Shown piece by piece: positions 17,301 through 25,365 of a DNA stretch of 64,000 nt (positions are counted from its first letter, which is position 1; every line of letters starts with the position of its first letter). Both the position numbers and the translations under genes were made by a program. The DNA is from Neobacillus massiliamazoniensis. Its GTDB lineage: Bacteria > Bacillota > Bacilli > Bacillales > Cytobacillaceae. The notes under the pieces are model-generated. The model was not told the origin of the DNA and searched no databases. It saw only the letters and a program-made list of their open reading frames with translations. The DNA is taken from the NCBI RefSeq assembly GCF_001048695.1, contig NZ_CVRB01000004.1:806001-870000 (forward strand), given 5' to 3'.

Positions 17301-17411
17301 ACCATTAGATAAATTTTTTAACTTAAACACAAACCATTAGTTGACCATTTGCTATTATAAAATTATGAATAAAATGAGAAATTTGACGTTAAAGCCAAGG
17401 GGGGACCTCAC

Positions 17412-18701
17412 CTGACAAAATTCAATAAGTCCGTGATTATGTTAATTGCCTCATTTTTCATCATCATAACTGCTTGTGATCCGCAAAAAACAATACCAAG
17501 TGAAAACGTAAAACCAAAACAAAATGAATTACACCCCAAAGAAAATGTAAATCAATCCTCGTTGCAGTTAGATGAAATGATGAAATCAGCTCAAAATGGA
17601 ATGGTAAAGGATTGTTCCTTTACTGTGATGGATAGCACCATAAAACAGGTTAAAGCAGAGTGGGGGGAACCGGACCATGTCGATCAAGCCGGTATGGGAT
17701 CGTATGCCACTTTTTCGAAAAAAAATATCGTTTTCGGTTATAACAAGGCGGGAGAAATCTTTGACGTTCGCTCATATGCCAATGATCTAAAGGAGATCAC
17801 CTATGAAATGGTTGTAAAATCACTAGGACAGCCGACCCAAGTAAGAGATAACAATAATGACCAGATTTATGTTTATGAAGCAGCAAATGGCATTCAGCTT
17901 AAAATCATCATCCCCAAAAACAAACAGTTCATTGACCATATCTCTGTTTTTAATACGAAAAGAGCGGAGGTACCCAACTCTAAATATGATTATATTCTCG
18001 ATGTTAAAGGGTACTCAAATCAGCTGACTGCAAGCGCATGGGAAAAGATGTTAAATTGGCGTAAGCAAATTGTTTTATTCGCTAAAGGGCAGGAAAATGT
18101 CTATATTAACGGCCCAAATAGACAACAAGTTGCGCTGACATTTGATGATGGACCGGATGGAGTAATTACACCAGCGATAATTGATATATTAACTAAATAT
18201 CATGTAAAGGGGAATTTCTTCTTTATTGGCAGCAAAGTATTGGATCATCCAGATGTAGTAAAGAAAGCATTTAACAACGGAGACCTTGTCCTCAACCATA
18301 GCTATCACCATGTGGAATTAACGAAATTAGGAAAAGAGGACATTCGAACAGAGATCGATAAAGCTGGAAAAACGATAAAGTCCGTTATTGGGAAAGAGCC
18401 TGCTATCATCAGAACACCTTACGGGGATACAGATGCCCAAGTAGCGTCAGTCTCAAAGCAAGAGGGTTATTCGATTGTCCTTTGGTCGATTGATACCCTT
18501 GATTGGTCACAAAAAGATTCAACAAATATTGTAAAAAATGTAGTCGATAATATTCGAAACGGCGACATCATCCTTATGCACTCCGATTCCGACAAAAGTG
18601 AGACAAAAAAAGCATTACCACTGTTAATAGAGGAACTGCAAAAAAGAAACTTTGAAATAGTCGATTTAGAAACAATGTTAAATGTAAAAGCATACAAATA
18701 A
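17412..18701 (+). CDS. Lipoprotein polysaccharide deacetylase
   Basis: Membrane-anchored NodB-homology deacetylase, probably acting on peptidoglycan or another cell-wall glycan. From CTG 17412 the protein begins TKFNKSVIMLIASFFIIITAC: basic n-region, hydrophobic core, lipobox ITAC with Cys22. CTG has AAGGGGGG 7 nt upstream; the GTG at 17433 has no ribosome binding site and would lose the basic residues. A middle domain (about 50-165) resembles the DUF4309/YjgB type. The NodB domain carries TFDDGPD, NHSYHH, RTPYG, DTLDW and ILMHS, so the metal and catalytic residues are intact. Single-gene unit after array B. Confidence 0.85.
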   Translation: MTKFNKSVIMLIASFFIIITACDPQKTIPSENVKPKQNELHPKENVNQSSLQLDEMMKSAQNGMVKDCSFTVMDSTIKQVKAEWGEPDHVDQAGMGSYATFSKKNIVFGYNKAGEIFDVRSYANDLKEITYEMVVKSLGQPTQVRDNNNDQIYVYEAANGIQLKIIIPKNKQFIDHISVFNTKRAEVPNSKYDYILDVKGYSNQLTASAWEKMLNWRKQIVLFAKGQENVYINGPNRQQVALTFDDGPDGVITPAIIDILTKYHVKGNFFFIGSKVLDHPDVVKKAFNNGDLVLNHSYHHVELTKLGKEDIRTEIDKAGKTIKSVIGKEPAIIRTPYGDTDAQVASVSKQEGYSIVLWSIDTLDWSQKDSTNIVKNVVDNIRNGDIILMHSDSDKSETKKALPLLIEELQKRNFEIVDLETMLNVKAYK

Positions 18702-18819
18702 TTTTTAATTAATAGACCTAGTTTTTATAGAGGCAATTTTCGATTCGCGGATAGGGATTTTTTTCGATAACAAAATTTCAAACCATGTCCAATATGAAAC
18801 AAAAAATCATAAAAAGTAA

Positions 18820-18846
18820 AAAAGCAGCCATATTTCGGCTGCTTTT
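18820..18846 (-). terminator. Terminator of ytzG
   Basis: AAAAGCAGCC / GGCTGCTTTT, 10-bp arms and 7-nt loop, with an A/T flank; immediately follows the ytzG stop on the minus strand. Confidence 0.75.
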
Positions 18847-19566
18847 CTACTTCACCTGATAATTTTTCAATAACTCTACTTCTTCATCGCTTAATTCACG
18901 GTATTCGCCAAGTTCCAGCGTTTCATCCAGCTGCAACGGCCCCATCGATAGCCGCTGCAAGTAAACAACCCGCTTACCAACTGCCTGAAACATCCGTTTA
19001 ACCTGGTGGAACTTTCCCTCGGTGATGGTAAGCTCAATGTCTGAGCGAATCCCGGACTTCATTATTTTCAGCTCGCCGGGTTTTGTTAGATAACCATCAT
19101 CAAGGGTTACTCCGGCAGCAAATGCCTTAATGTCCTCTTCCGTCACTTCACCATCAATGACAGCAAAGTAGGTCTTGGGCACATGCTTTTTCGGCGACAG
19201 TAATTGATGGGTCAATTGGCCATCATTTGTAATCAACAACAGGCCCTCTGTATCCTTATCCAGCCTTCCGACCGGAAATGGTTCATAAACCTGATCCTCA
19301 ATCTCTAAGAGATCAATGACAGTTTCCCCAACATTATCTTCCGTTGCCGATAAAACCCCAGGCGGCTTATTCATCATCAAATAAATAAATTCCTTGTATT
19401 CAATTACTTCGCCGTTTAAGGTTACCGTTTGGTTCTCAGGATCCACGTGCTGCTTGGCATCTTTCAACACAACTCCATCAACCTTTACCGCACCGCTTTT
19501 TAAAAGCTGTTTGACTTCCTTTCGGCTTCCATACCCTAAATTGGCAAGCATCTTATCAATTCTCAT
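18847..19566 (-). CDS. ytzG: RsuA-family pseudouridine synthase
   Basis: Predicted 16S rRNA pseudouridine synthase. The N-terminal S4 RNA-binding domain (MRIDKMLANLGYGSRKEVKQLLKSGAVKVDG) is followed by the catalytic domain with GRLDKDTEGLLLITNDG, where the Asp of RLD is the nucleophile, and FHQVKRMFQAVGKRVVYLQR. 239 aa, normal for RsuA. Two tandem ATGs (19569, 19566) follow GGAGG; the second is better spaced. It lies 27 bp downstream of murJ in the same direction, as in B. subtilis. Confidence 0.92.
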   Translation of the reverse strand: MRIDKMLANLGYGSRKEVKQLLKSGAVKVDGVVLKDAKQHVDPENQTVTLNGEVIEYKEFIYLMMNKPPGVLSATEDNVGETVIDLLEIEDQVYEPFPVGRLDKDTEGLLLITNDGQLTHQLLSPKKHVPKTYFAVIDGEVTEEDIKAFAAGVTLDDGYLTKPGELKIMKSGIRSDIELTITEGKFHQVKRMFQAVGKRVVYLQRLSMGPLQLDETLELGEYRELSDEEVELLKNYQVK

Positions 19567-19593
19567 CATTCTTTCCTCCTTCTCGGAAGAATA

Positions 19594-21204
19594 TTAAAAG
19601 CGTAATCTTAGTTTTTGCTTTAAGCGATCTACTCTATCACCAAATAATTTATTGATTAAACCTGATTTCATCCCTAGATAAAAATAAATGACGGCGCCCA
19701 CACCTGCAGATATAAAGATAATAATAAGTCCTTGGAGCTTCGAAGCAGGTGATAAAAATAGCAACAAGAATTTGTATACAATTTCTGTTCCTAACCACAT
19801 AAGTCCACTAAAGATAACGATTAGCGCGCTTCTTCGAAAAACAAATCGGAAGTTATAATCTGCAAATTTTCGAATAACAAATAAATTAATGGAAATGGCA
19901 GCCATATAACCAAGTGCAGTTGCCAAAACCGCACCTTGGGTTCCGAGCATTTTGATCAGCGGGATATTCAAGGCTAATTTTATTAACAATCCTACTAGCA
20001 AGGTTAAAACCGTAAAACGCTGCTCATTGATTCCCTGTAAAATAGCAGCTGTAACTAAGTAGAGGGCAAATAATATACCAACTGGTGCATAAACCCGTAG
20101 GACATCAATTCCAAGCGTGCTATGTTCGTAGAATACGGTGTAAATAGGTTCTGCTAACAAAGAAATGCCCAATGATGCTGGTAATGTTAAATATAATAGT
20201 ATTTGAAATGCTTGGTCTAACTGCCGATCCAAGGCTTTGCGATTAAACTCGACAAAGGCCTTTGTAATACTTGGTACGAGTGCCAATGAAAAGCCTGTTG
20301 CAAGTGAAACCGGAATAATAACAATTTTTTGTGACTCAAAGTTTAAAATAGAAAAGGCGTTTCTAGCAAAGGAAGTGTCTCCCATCGCCCGAAAAAAGGT
20401 AAATTGGTCGATCGCCTGAAACAACGGATTGTTAATCCCTACAAATACAAATGGGGCGGCATATAGAATAATCTCTTTATAGATTTCCTTAAGAGAGATA
20501 TCCATAGTCCCTTTATCCTGTTTGAGCAGCTCGTCCATATACGGTTTTCTTTTATACTGATACCAGAATAACGTAATTAAGCCTCCAATCGCCCCAATAA
20601 AAGCAGCAAAGGTCGCAACACTGACGGCTGATACAATACTGCCTTTTAAAAATTTTACGACAACGTAGGCTCCGACAAGGGTGAAAATAATTCGAACAAT
20701 TTGTTCAACCAACTGGGATGCAGCAGATGGCCCCATCGACTCATGTCCTTGAAAATAGCCGCGATTTAAGCTCATAAACGGAACTACAATCAATGCAAAG
20801 CTAACGGATCGAATAACGGTCGTAATATCATTCACATTTGTTTTGACTTGATCTTTACTACTAAACATCATGTCAGCAAAAAAAGGAGCCGAAAAATAAA
20901 GAATTAAAAAAGAAACAAACCCAGTCAGCAGCATAATCAATGCGCCGGATTTAAATAACTTTCGCCCAACTGCATATTCCCCAATCGAATTATATTTCGA
21001 AACAAATTTGGAAACGGCAAGCGGTACACCTGCTGTAGCGATACTGATAAAAATCGTATAAGGAACATAGGAATATTGATAAAGTGCTGTCCCTGAAGCA
21101 CCTACTATGTGATAAAAAGGTATAACATAAAATAACCCAAGGATCTTGGATATAATCATTCCGACTGTTAAAATGAACGTTCCTCGTAAAAGCTTCGATT
21201 GCAT
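19594..21204 (-). CDS. murJ: MurJ-type lipid II flippase (YtgP)
   Basis: MOP-superfamily (MVF/PST) transporter of 536 aa with about 14 TM helices. It begins MQSKLLRGTFILTVGMIISKILGLFYVIPFYHIVGASGTALYQYSYVPY, typical for the YtgP/SpoVB group. B. subtilis YtgP is the MurJ equivalent that flips lipid II across the membrane for wall synthesis. SpoVB paralogues look similar, but the linkage to ytzG favours YtgP. Followed by ytzG 27 bp on. Confidence 0.88.
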   Translation of the reverse strand: MQSKLLRGTFILTVGMIISKILGLFYVIPFYHIVGASGTALYQYSYVPYTIFISIATAGVPLAVSKFVSKYNSIGEYAVGRKLFKSGALIMLLTGFVSFLILYFSAPFFADMMFSSKDQVKTNVNDITTVIRSVSFALIVVPFMSLNRGYFQGHESMGPSAASQLVEQIVRIIFTLVGAYVVVKFLKGSIVSAVSVATFAAFIGAIGGLITLFWYQYKRKPYMDELLKQDKGTMDISLKEIYKEIILYAAPFVFVGINNPLFQAIDQFTFFRAMGDTSFARNAFSILNFESQKIVIIPVSLATGFSLALVPSITKAFVEFNRKALDRQLDQAFQILLYLTLPASLGISLLAEPIYTVFYEHSTLGIDVLRVYAPVGILFALYLVTAAILQGINEQRFTVLTLLVGLLIKLALNIPLIKMLGTQGAVLATALGYMAAISINLFVIRKFADYNFRFVFRRSALIVIFSGLMWLGTEIVYKFLLLFLSPASKLQGLIIIFISAGVGAVIYFYLGMKSGLINKLFGDRVDRLKQKLRLRF

Positions 21205-21506
21205 AAAATCCCTTCCTGACTAAAAATAAAAAATAATAAAAAAGCGTAAGGCGCTTCCGTAGCTTACTCTTATTGAACTTGATAATTCACGAAGTCCAAT
21301 GTTCCTATACTAACAACAAAAACAATTCGACTTTTTTTGCGCACTATTAGTAGTTTACAACTCTTTTTCCTACGATGCTACTAACAATCTTATTAATTTT
21401 GTTAAAAATCATTTACCTAATTGTTTTCTTTCAGGTAATATTGGTAAGGTTTATAGTATATGGATACAACTAGTTTGCTTTTAAATTGTATAAAGATGGT
21501 GAAGAG
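21205..21506. other. Divergent intergenic region murJ/ytfP
   Basis: About 300 bp. A fragment at 21238-21260 (AAAAAAGCGTAAGGCGCTTCCG) looks like a decayed end of the dispersed repeat. The rest is AT-rich; TATAGTATATGG near 21455-21465 could serve as a -10 region for ytfP. No gene seen. Confidence 0.4.
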
Positions 21507-22784
21507 ATGAAATACGATGTTATTGTTATTGGCGGAGGACCATCAGGCCTAATGGCTGCGATTGCTGCTGGTGAAAGAGGTGCTAAGGTCCTTTTGATTG
21601 ATAAAGGAGACAAGCTAGGCAAAAAGCTTGCTATCTCCGGAGGGGGCCGCTGTAATGTCACAAACCGGCGTCCGGTTGAGGAAATCATCAAACATATACC
21701 CGGAAACGGTAAGTTTTTATACAGCGCATTTTCGATTTTTAACAATGAAGATATTATTGCCTTTTTTGAAAAGTTAGGAATTGCTTTAAAGGAAGAAGAT
21801 CACGGCCGGATGTTTCCAGTATCAAATAAAGCTCAGTCGGTGGTTGACGCCCTTTTGGGGCAGCTTGAGAAGTTTCATGTAACAGTTTACAAAAATTGCC
21901 CTGTTAAAGAAGTGTTATATGAAAATGGCCAAGCAGCTTCTGTTTTATTAAAGGATGGATCAAAAATAAACGCAAAGTCGGTTGTGATTGCAGTCGGTGG
22001 CAAATCGGTTCCCCATACGGGATCAACTGGAGATGGCTATGCTTGGGCGGAAAAAGCGGGACACACGATTACCGAGCTCTTTCCAACCGAAGTGCCTGTC
22101 ACCTCAAGTGAAGCATTTATTCAAAAAAAAGCGCTCCAAGGCTTGTCTTTACGAGATATTGAATTAAGTGTTCTCAATCCAAAAGGTAAACCCATTATTA
22201 CTCATAGAATGGATATGATTTTTACCCATTTCGGTATCAGTGGTCCGGCCGTGCTTCGCTGTAGTCAATTTGTTGTCAAAGCGCTGAAAAAATGGAACTT
22301 AAAAGAAGTCAGCATGAAGATCGATGCCTTGCCTGATAAAAAAGAAGAACAGATTTTCCAGGACATCATGAAACTTATAAAAAATGAACCGAAAAAAAGT
22401 ATCAAGAATCTATTAAAGGGGATGCTTCCAGAAAGATATCTTCTATTTCTGTTAGAGGAAAACGAAATAGATCACTCTGAGCAAGGTGGAACAATCTCCA
22501 ATGAAAAGCTAAGGGATTTTTCCAAAAGCTGCAAGCAGTTTCAATTGAAAGTAAATGGGACCCTTCCAATAGATAAGGCATTTGTAACCGGAGGCGGGGT
22601 TTCGGTAAAAGAAATTGAACCGCAGACAATGGCTTCAAAATTGATGAACGGTCTTTACTTTTGCGGTGAAATTCTCGATATTCATGGCTACACCGGCGGT
22701 TATAATATTACCTCTGCTCTTATTACAGGCAGGCTGGCCGGAACCAATGCCGCCCTGTTTGTAAAGGAAAACTCGCGAGTCTGA
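21507..22784 (+). CDS. ytfP: YtfP, HI0933-family flavoprotein oxidoreductase
   Basis: Cytoplasmic NAD(P)/FAD-dependent protein, BaiN/HI0933 family. The FAD Rossmann motif [19 protein letters not shown] starts at residue 7; [10 protein letters not shown] follows at about 47, and the C-terminal [28 protein letters not shown] is the second FAD-binding signature. 425 aa. Start at ATG 21507 after GGTGAAGAG; an in-frame TTG at 21486 lacks a site. The physiological substrate in Bacillus is unknown. Convergent with cse60. Confidence 0.88.
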   Translation: MKYDVIVIGGGPSGLMAAIAAGERGAKVLLIDKGDKLGKKLAISGGGRCNVTNRRPVEEIIKHIPGNGKFLYSAFSIFNNEDIIAFFEKLGIALKEEDHGRMFPVSNKAQSVVDALLGQLEKFHVTVYKNCPVKEVLYENGQAASVLLKDGSKINAKSVVIAVGGKSVPHTGSTGDGYAWAEKAGHTITELFPTEVPVTSSEAFIQKKALQGLSLRDIELSVLNPKGKPIITHRMDMIFTHFGISGPAVLRCSQFVVKALKKWNLKEVSMKIDALPDKKEEQIFQDIMKLIKNEPKKSIKNLLKGMLPERYLLFLLEENEIDHSEQGGTISNEKLRDFSKSCKQFQLKVNGTLPIDKAFVTGGGVSVKEIEPQTMASKLMNGLYFCGEILDIHGYTGGYNITSALITGRLAGTNAALFVKENSRV

Positions 22785-22832
22785 TAGGAAAAAGACAGAG
22801 GCGTAGTTGAATTAATACTTTCCTATTAGCCA

Positions 22833-22861
22833 AAAAATCAGGCCTGACGAAATGTCAGGCC
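22833..22861 (-). terminator. Terminator of cse60
   Basis: Minus strand GGCCTGAC, 5-nt loop, GTCAGGCC, TGATTTTTT. The hairpin overlaps the last codons of cse60. Confidence 0.7.
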
Positions 22862-23040
22862 CGATAAATAATCATCGCCGAAAAACAATAGATCTGCTCT
22901 ACCTCATCTTCTTCCGTCATCGCTGCTACATTATATTTAATATCGAGTAATTTCTTTTCATCTAATCCTTTCAAAAAATAATTCATTTCCTTTTCCAGAT
23001 CCTTCTCGTGCTCCCGATCAAACAATTTGACCTGTATCAA
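22855..23040 (-). CDS. cse60: Sporulation protein Cse60
   Basis: 61 aa, MIQVKLFDREHEKDLEKEMNYFLKGLDEKKLLDIKYNVAAM...IYCFSAMIIYRA, recognised as the Cse60/YteV family. In B. subtilis the gene is expressed in the mother cell under sigma-E; its function is unknown. TTG start with AAAGGGAG upstream. It sits beside ytfP as in B. subtilis. A sigma-E promoter was not verified. Confidence 0.85.
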   Translation of the reverse strand: MIQVKLFDREHEKDLEKEMNYFLKGLDEKKLLDIKYNVAAMTEEDEVEQIYCFSAMIIYRA

Positions 23041-23187
23041 ATGAATCTCCCTTTCTTTTTTCTACCATTATTAACAAATTATCTGAAATTTAAAATAAAA
23101 CCATTTTCTAATTTAAGGTTATTTTAAGATTCGGCTTGTAAGCTCCTATTCATACAGAATGGATGGATAATGAAAGGAGAAAATAAA

Positions 23188-23550
23188 TTGGATAAAAAAC
23201 AACGAATCTCCTGGGGAGTCAGCTTTGGCAGTCTCGCCTTAGTTGCCGGGATGGTATCCTATCTTGGGTTATCAAATGGAGATAAAACCAACAATCAATC
23301 GACAGGTAATCAAAATAATAATGTTTTAAATCAGCAGTCACAAGATAACGGTTTTTCCCAAGGCCAGATTGATCAAGGTCAAAGCTCTAATGGAGACCAA
23401 TCATCACAATTAAACGGCGGGTCCTCCAACAATAATTTCGACAACAATACTCAATTCTTTGGCAATAGCAGCGGTCAAAATCAATTCTCAAATAACGGCA
23501 GTGGGTCCGGCCATCATCATGGATTTGATACAACTACAGGTGGAACCTGA
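23188..23550 (+). CDS. Small anchored Asn/Gln/Ser-rich protein with FMN-attachment-like C terminus
   Basis: 120 aa. A short basic N terminus (MDKKQR) and one TM segment (about 8-29) are followed by about 75 residues of Asn, Gln, Ser and Gly with almost no hydrophobics, that is a flexible extracytoplasmic tether. It ends HHHGFDTTTGGT. The last seven residues fit Dxx(S/T)G(A)T, the threonine flavinylation motif recognised by ApbE, with Gly in place of Ala; the acceptor would be the final Thr120. TTG 23188 is chosen because AAAGGAG lies 7 nt upstream and falls inside the frame from ATG 23170. Its stop overlaps the apbE ATG (TGATG), so the pair is coupled. The role as flavin carrier is inference. 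Confidence 0.75.
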   Translation: MDKKQRISWGVSFGSLALVAGMVSYLGLSNGDKTNNQSTGNQNNNVLNQQSQDNGFSQGQIDQGQSSNGDQSSQLNGGSSNNNFDNNTQFFGNSSGQNQFSNNGSGSGHHHGFDTTTGGT

Positions 23551-24425
23551 TGTTTAACTATCCATTTCACTCAATGAGCACCATGGTTCGGATTTCTATT
23601 GATCATGAACTATATGCCAATGACCTAATGTCGGTATTTAAGCTGTTCCAATTAATCGAAAATACGTGCAGCCGCTTCCGTAAAGATAGTGAACTATCCG
23701 TGTTGAATAAGCAAATCGGGGAAGAACAACCGGTTTCTAAGGAATTGTTTTCAATATTAAAAAAGGCTTTACAGTTCTATCACGAAACAGATGGGCTTTT
23801 TAATCCAGGAATTTTAAAAGCGATTGAAACGAATGGTTATTCAAAATCGATTGAACATATTAGAGAACACAGGATTAATATTTCTGTTCTTGCTCCTACC
23901 GCAGTGAAGGTACAACCATTAGTTTTACATGAAAACAAGCAATCTATCACTCTATTTACCAAAATTGACTTAGGCGGAATTGCCAAAGGCTGGGTGATTG
24001 ACCGTGCTGCTGAGCTGTTAGAAAAGAATGGCTATGGCTTTATTAATGTTGGTGGAGATATCCGTATTTTCGGGACATTACCGCACCCTTTAAATATCGG
24101 GATTGAAGACCCATTCGACCAAACAAAGATGATTTCTTCTATTCAAGCAGAAAACGGTGCAGTGGCGACTTCTACCACAATGAAAAGAAGATGGCTTGTA
24201 AAGGGGGAATGGAAGCATCATTTGATTGACCCGCGAACCGGCTTACCTTCTGAAAGCCCAATTGTCTCTGCGACGGTTACGGCTCCCACTGCCTTAGAAG
24301 CTGATGTTTTGGCAAAAACGATTCTTTTATCCGGTAAAGAGCATGGTCTATCAATCGCTGCCAAAAAAGGGTGCCAAGTTGTTTTAATCGATCAGGATGG
24401 AGAAGTATTGAAAGGAGGCATTTAA
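23550..24425 (+). CDS. apbE: ApbE-family FAD:protein FMN transferase
   Basis: 291 aa. ApbE enzymes split FAD and attach FMN to Thr in target proteins using Mg2+. Motifs: CSRFRKDSELSVLN (about 38-51), KIDLGGIAKGWVIDRAAE (about 138), NVGGDIRIFG (about 165), HHLIDPRTGLPS (about 223) and EADVLAKTILLSG (about 247). Most ApbEs are lipoproteins or have a signal peptide; this one starts directly with MFNYPFHSMSTMVRIS and has none, which is odd for a partner of extracytoplasmic proteins. Start overlaps the preceding stop; AAAGGAGG at its end serves the next gene. Confidence 0.92.
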   Translation: MFNYPFHSMSTMVRISIDHELYANDLMSVFKLFQLIENTCSRFRKDSELSVLNKQIGEEQPVSKELFSILKKALQFYHETDGLFNPGILKAIETNGYSKSIEHIREHRINISVLAPTAVKVQPLVLHENKQSITLFTKIDLGGIAKGWVIDRAAELLEKNGYGFINVGGDIRIFGTLPHPLNIGIEDPFDQTKMISSIQAENGAVATSTTMKRRWLVKGEWKHHLIDPRTGLPSESPIVSATVTAPTALEADVLAKTILLSGKEHGLSIAAKKGCQVVLIDQDGEVLKGGI

Positions 24426-24956
24426 ATGGAACTATTCGAATGGTATATCATCCGTGCCACTGGTACTGTTGCCTATGTTTTATTGTACCTTGCTGTTTTG
24501 ACAGGTCTTTTTTCACAGGTTCAAAAAAGACGAAAGAAAAAAGTAACCTCGACTTTGTATTTACACGAGTCCCTTTCCAATTGGGCTCTAATTCTAACCT
24601 GTGGTCATGTTCTATTTTTACTGATTGATTCCTATATTTCATTCCAATGGTTTGAGGTCCTCATCCCATTTAAGAGCCACTATAAAATGCTACCAATGGC
24701 ACTAGGAAGTCTAGCATTTTATTTTTTAATAATGACCGTCATTACTTCAAAAGCACGAAAAAAAATCGGCTATCAAAAATGGCGCAGGCTGCATGGTCTG
24801 AACCCGATTCTGTATATTTTAGTGACCATCCACGGTTTATTCATTGGTTCTGACTTCCAGGGCATCGTAATTGCTGCAGCAAATATTGTACCGTTATTAA
24901 TTTTGGGTGTACTGCTGCTGTTTGACCGAAAAAAAACACAAGCAATACAACACTAG
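24426..24956 (+). CDS. Ferric reductase-like b-heme membrane protein
   Basis: 176 aa with about five TM helices (about 10-30, 50-70, 88-108, 125-142, 148-168). Candidate heme ligands come in spaced pairs: His in LYLHESLSNW and CGHVLFL, then His in WRRLHGLNPI and VTIHGLF, as expected for a two-heme ferric_reduct/MsrQ-type four-helix core. No FAD/NAD-binding module follows, so electrons would pass to a separate carrier, plausibly the flavinylated protein encoded two genes upstream. Its ATG follows the apbE stop directly (TAAATG). Confidence 0.85.
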   Translation: MELFEWYIIRATGTVAYVLLYLAVLTGLFSQVQKRRKKKVTSTLYLHESLSNWALILTCGHVLFLLIDSYISFQWFEVLIPFKSHYKMLPMALGSLAFYFLIMTVITSKARKKIGYQKWRRLHGLNPILYILVTIHGLFIGSDFQGIVIAAANIVPLLILGVLLLFDRKKTQAIQH

Positions 24957-24998
24957 AAAAAAAGATATCTCGAAGGGGTCAGACCCTTTCGAGATATC
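24957..24998 (-). terminator. Terminator of ytwF
   Basis: 17-bp arms 24964-24980 and 24982-24998 (one G-T pair) built on GATATCTCGAAGGGGTC, with a T-run on the minus strand. It can also halt the plus-strand flavin operon, though without a clear T-tract there. Confidence 0.75.
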
Positions 24999-25000
24999 CT

Positions 25001-25315
25001 CTATTTCGTTTCCCCTGTCCAATTAAGCATGCCGCCAATCATATTGCGGGCTTTATAGCCTTGTTCTTGAAGGTAATAGCATACATTCGCACTTCGACCA
25101 CCAGAACGGCAGATAAAAATGTATTCTTTATTCTTGTCGAAATAATCTAGGTTTGCCGGAATGTCCCCCATCCGGATGTGTTTAGCCGCCGGAATCATCC
25201 CTGCTGCTACTTCTTCGTCTTCCCTAACATCTACAAGTTCAAGTTCTTCCCCAGCTTCTAGCTTTTTTTGTAATTCTTCTGGTGTAATGATTTGAATTTC
25301 TTCCATTTTATCCAT
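25001..25315 (-). CDS. ytwF: Rhodanese-domain protein (YtwF)
   Basis: Single-domain rhodanese of 104 aa. The active loop is ICRSGGRSANVCYYL with Cys at about residue 72 and the basic loop CRSGGR, as in GlpE/PspE-type sulfurtransferases. DVREDEEVAAGMIPAAKHIRMGDIP is the usual CDC25-like N-terminal segment. Cytoplasmic. Follows leuS at 50 bp on the same strand. Confidence 0.88.
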   Translation of the reverse strand: MDKMEEIQIITPEELQKKLEAGEELELVDVREDEEVAAGMIPAAKHIRMGDIPANLDYFDKNKEYIFICRSGGRSANVCYYLQEQGYKARNMIGGMLNWTGETK

Positions 25316-25326
25316 CCCCTTCGGAT

Positions 25327-25359
25327 AAACATCCTCCAGAGCTACTCCAGAGGATGTTT
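25327..25359. terminator. Hairpin between leuS and ytwF
   Basis: AAACATCCTC / GAGGATGTTT with further pairing inside. The T-rich side faces the plus strand, so its strength as a leuS terminator is doubtful. Confidence 0.45.
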
Positions 25360-25365
25360 TAGTTT

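Noticed and set aside
16874-17340. Open frames of 87 and 133 codons across array B
   Set aside because: They are produced by the 52-bp repeat cycling through frames, have no ribosome binding site and give only repeated Ser/Phe/Thr-rich words.
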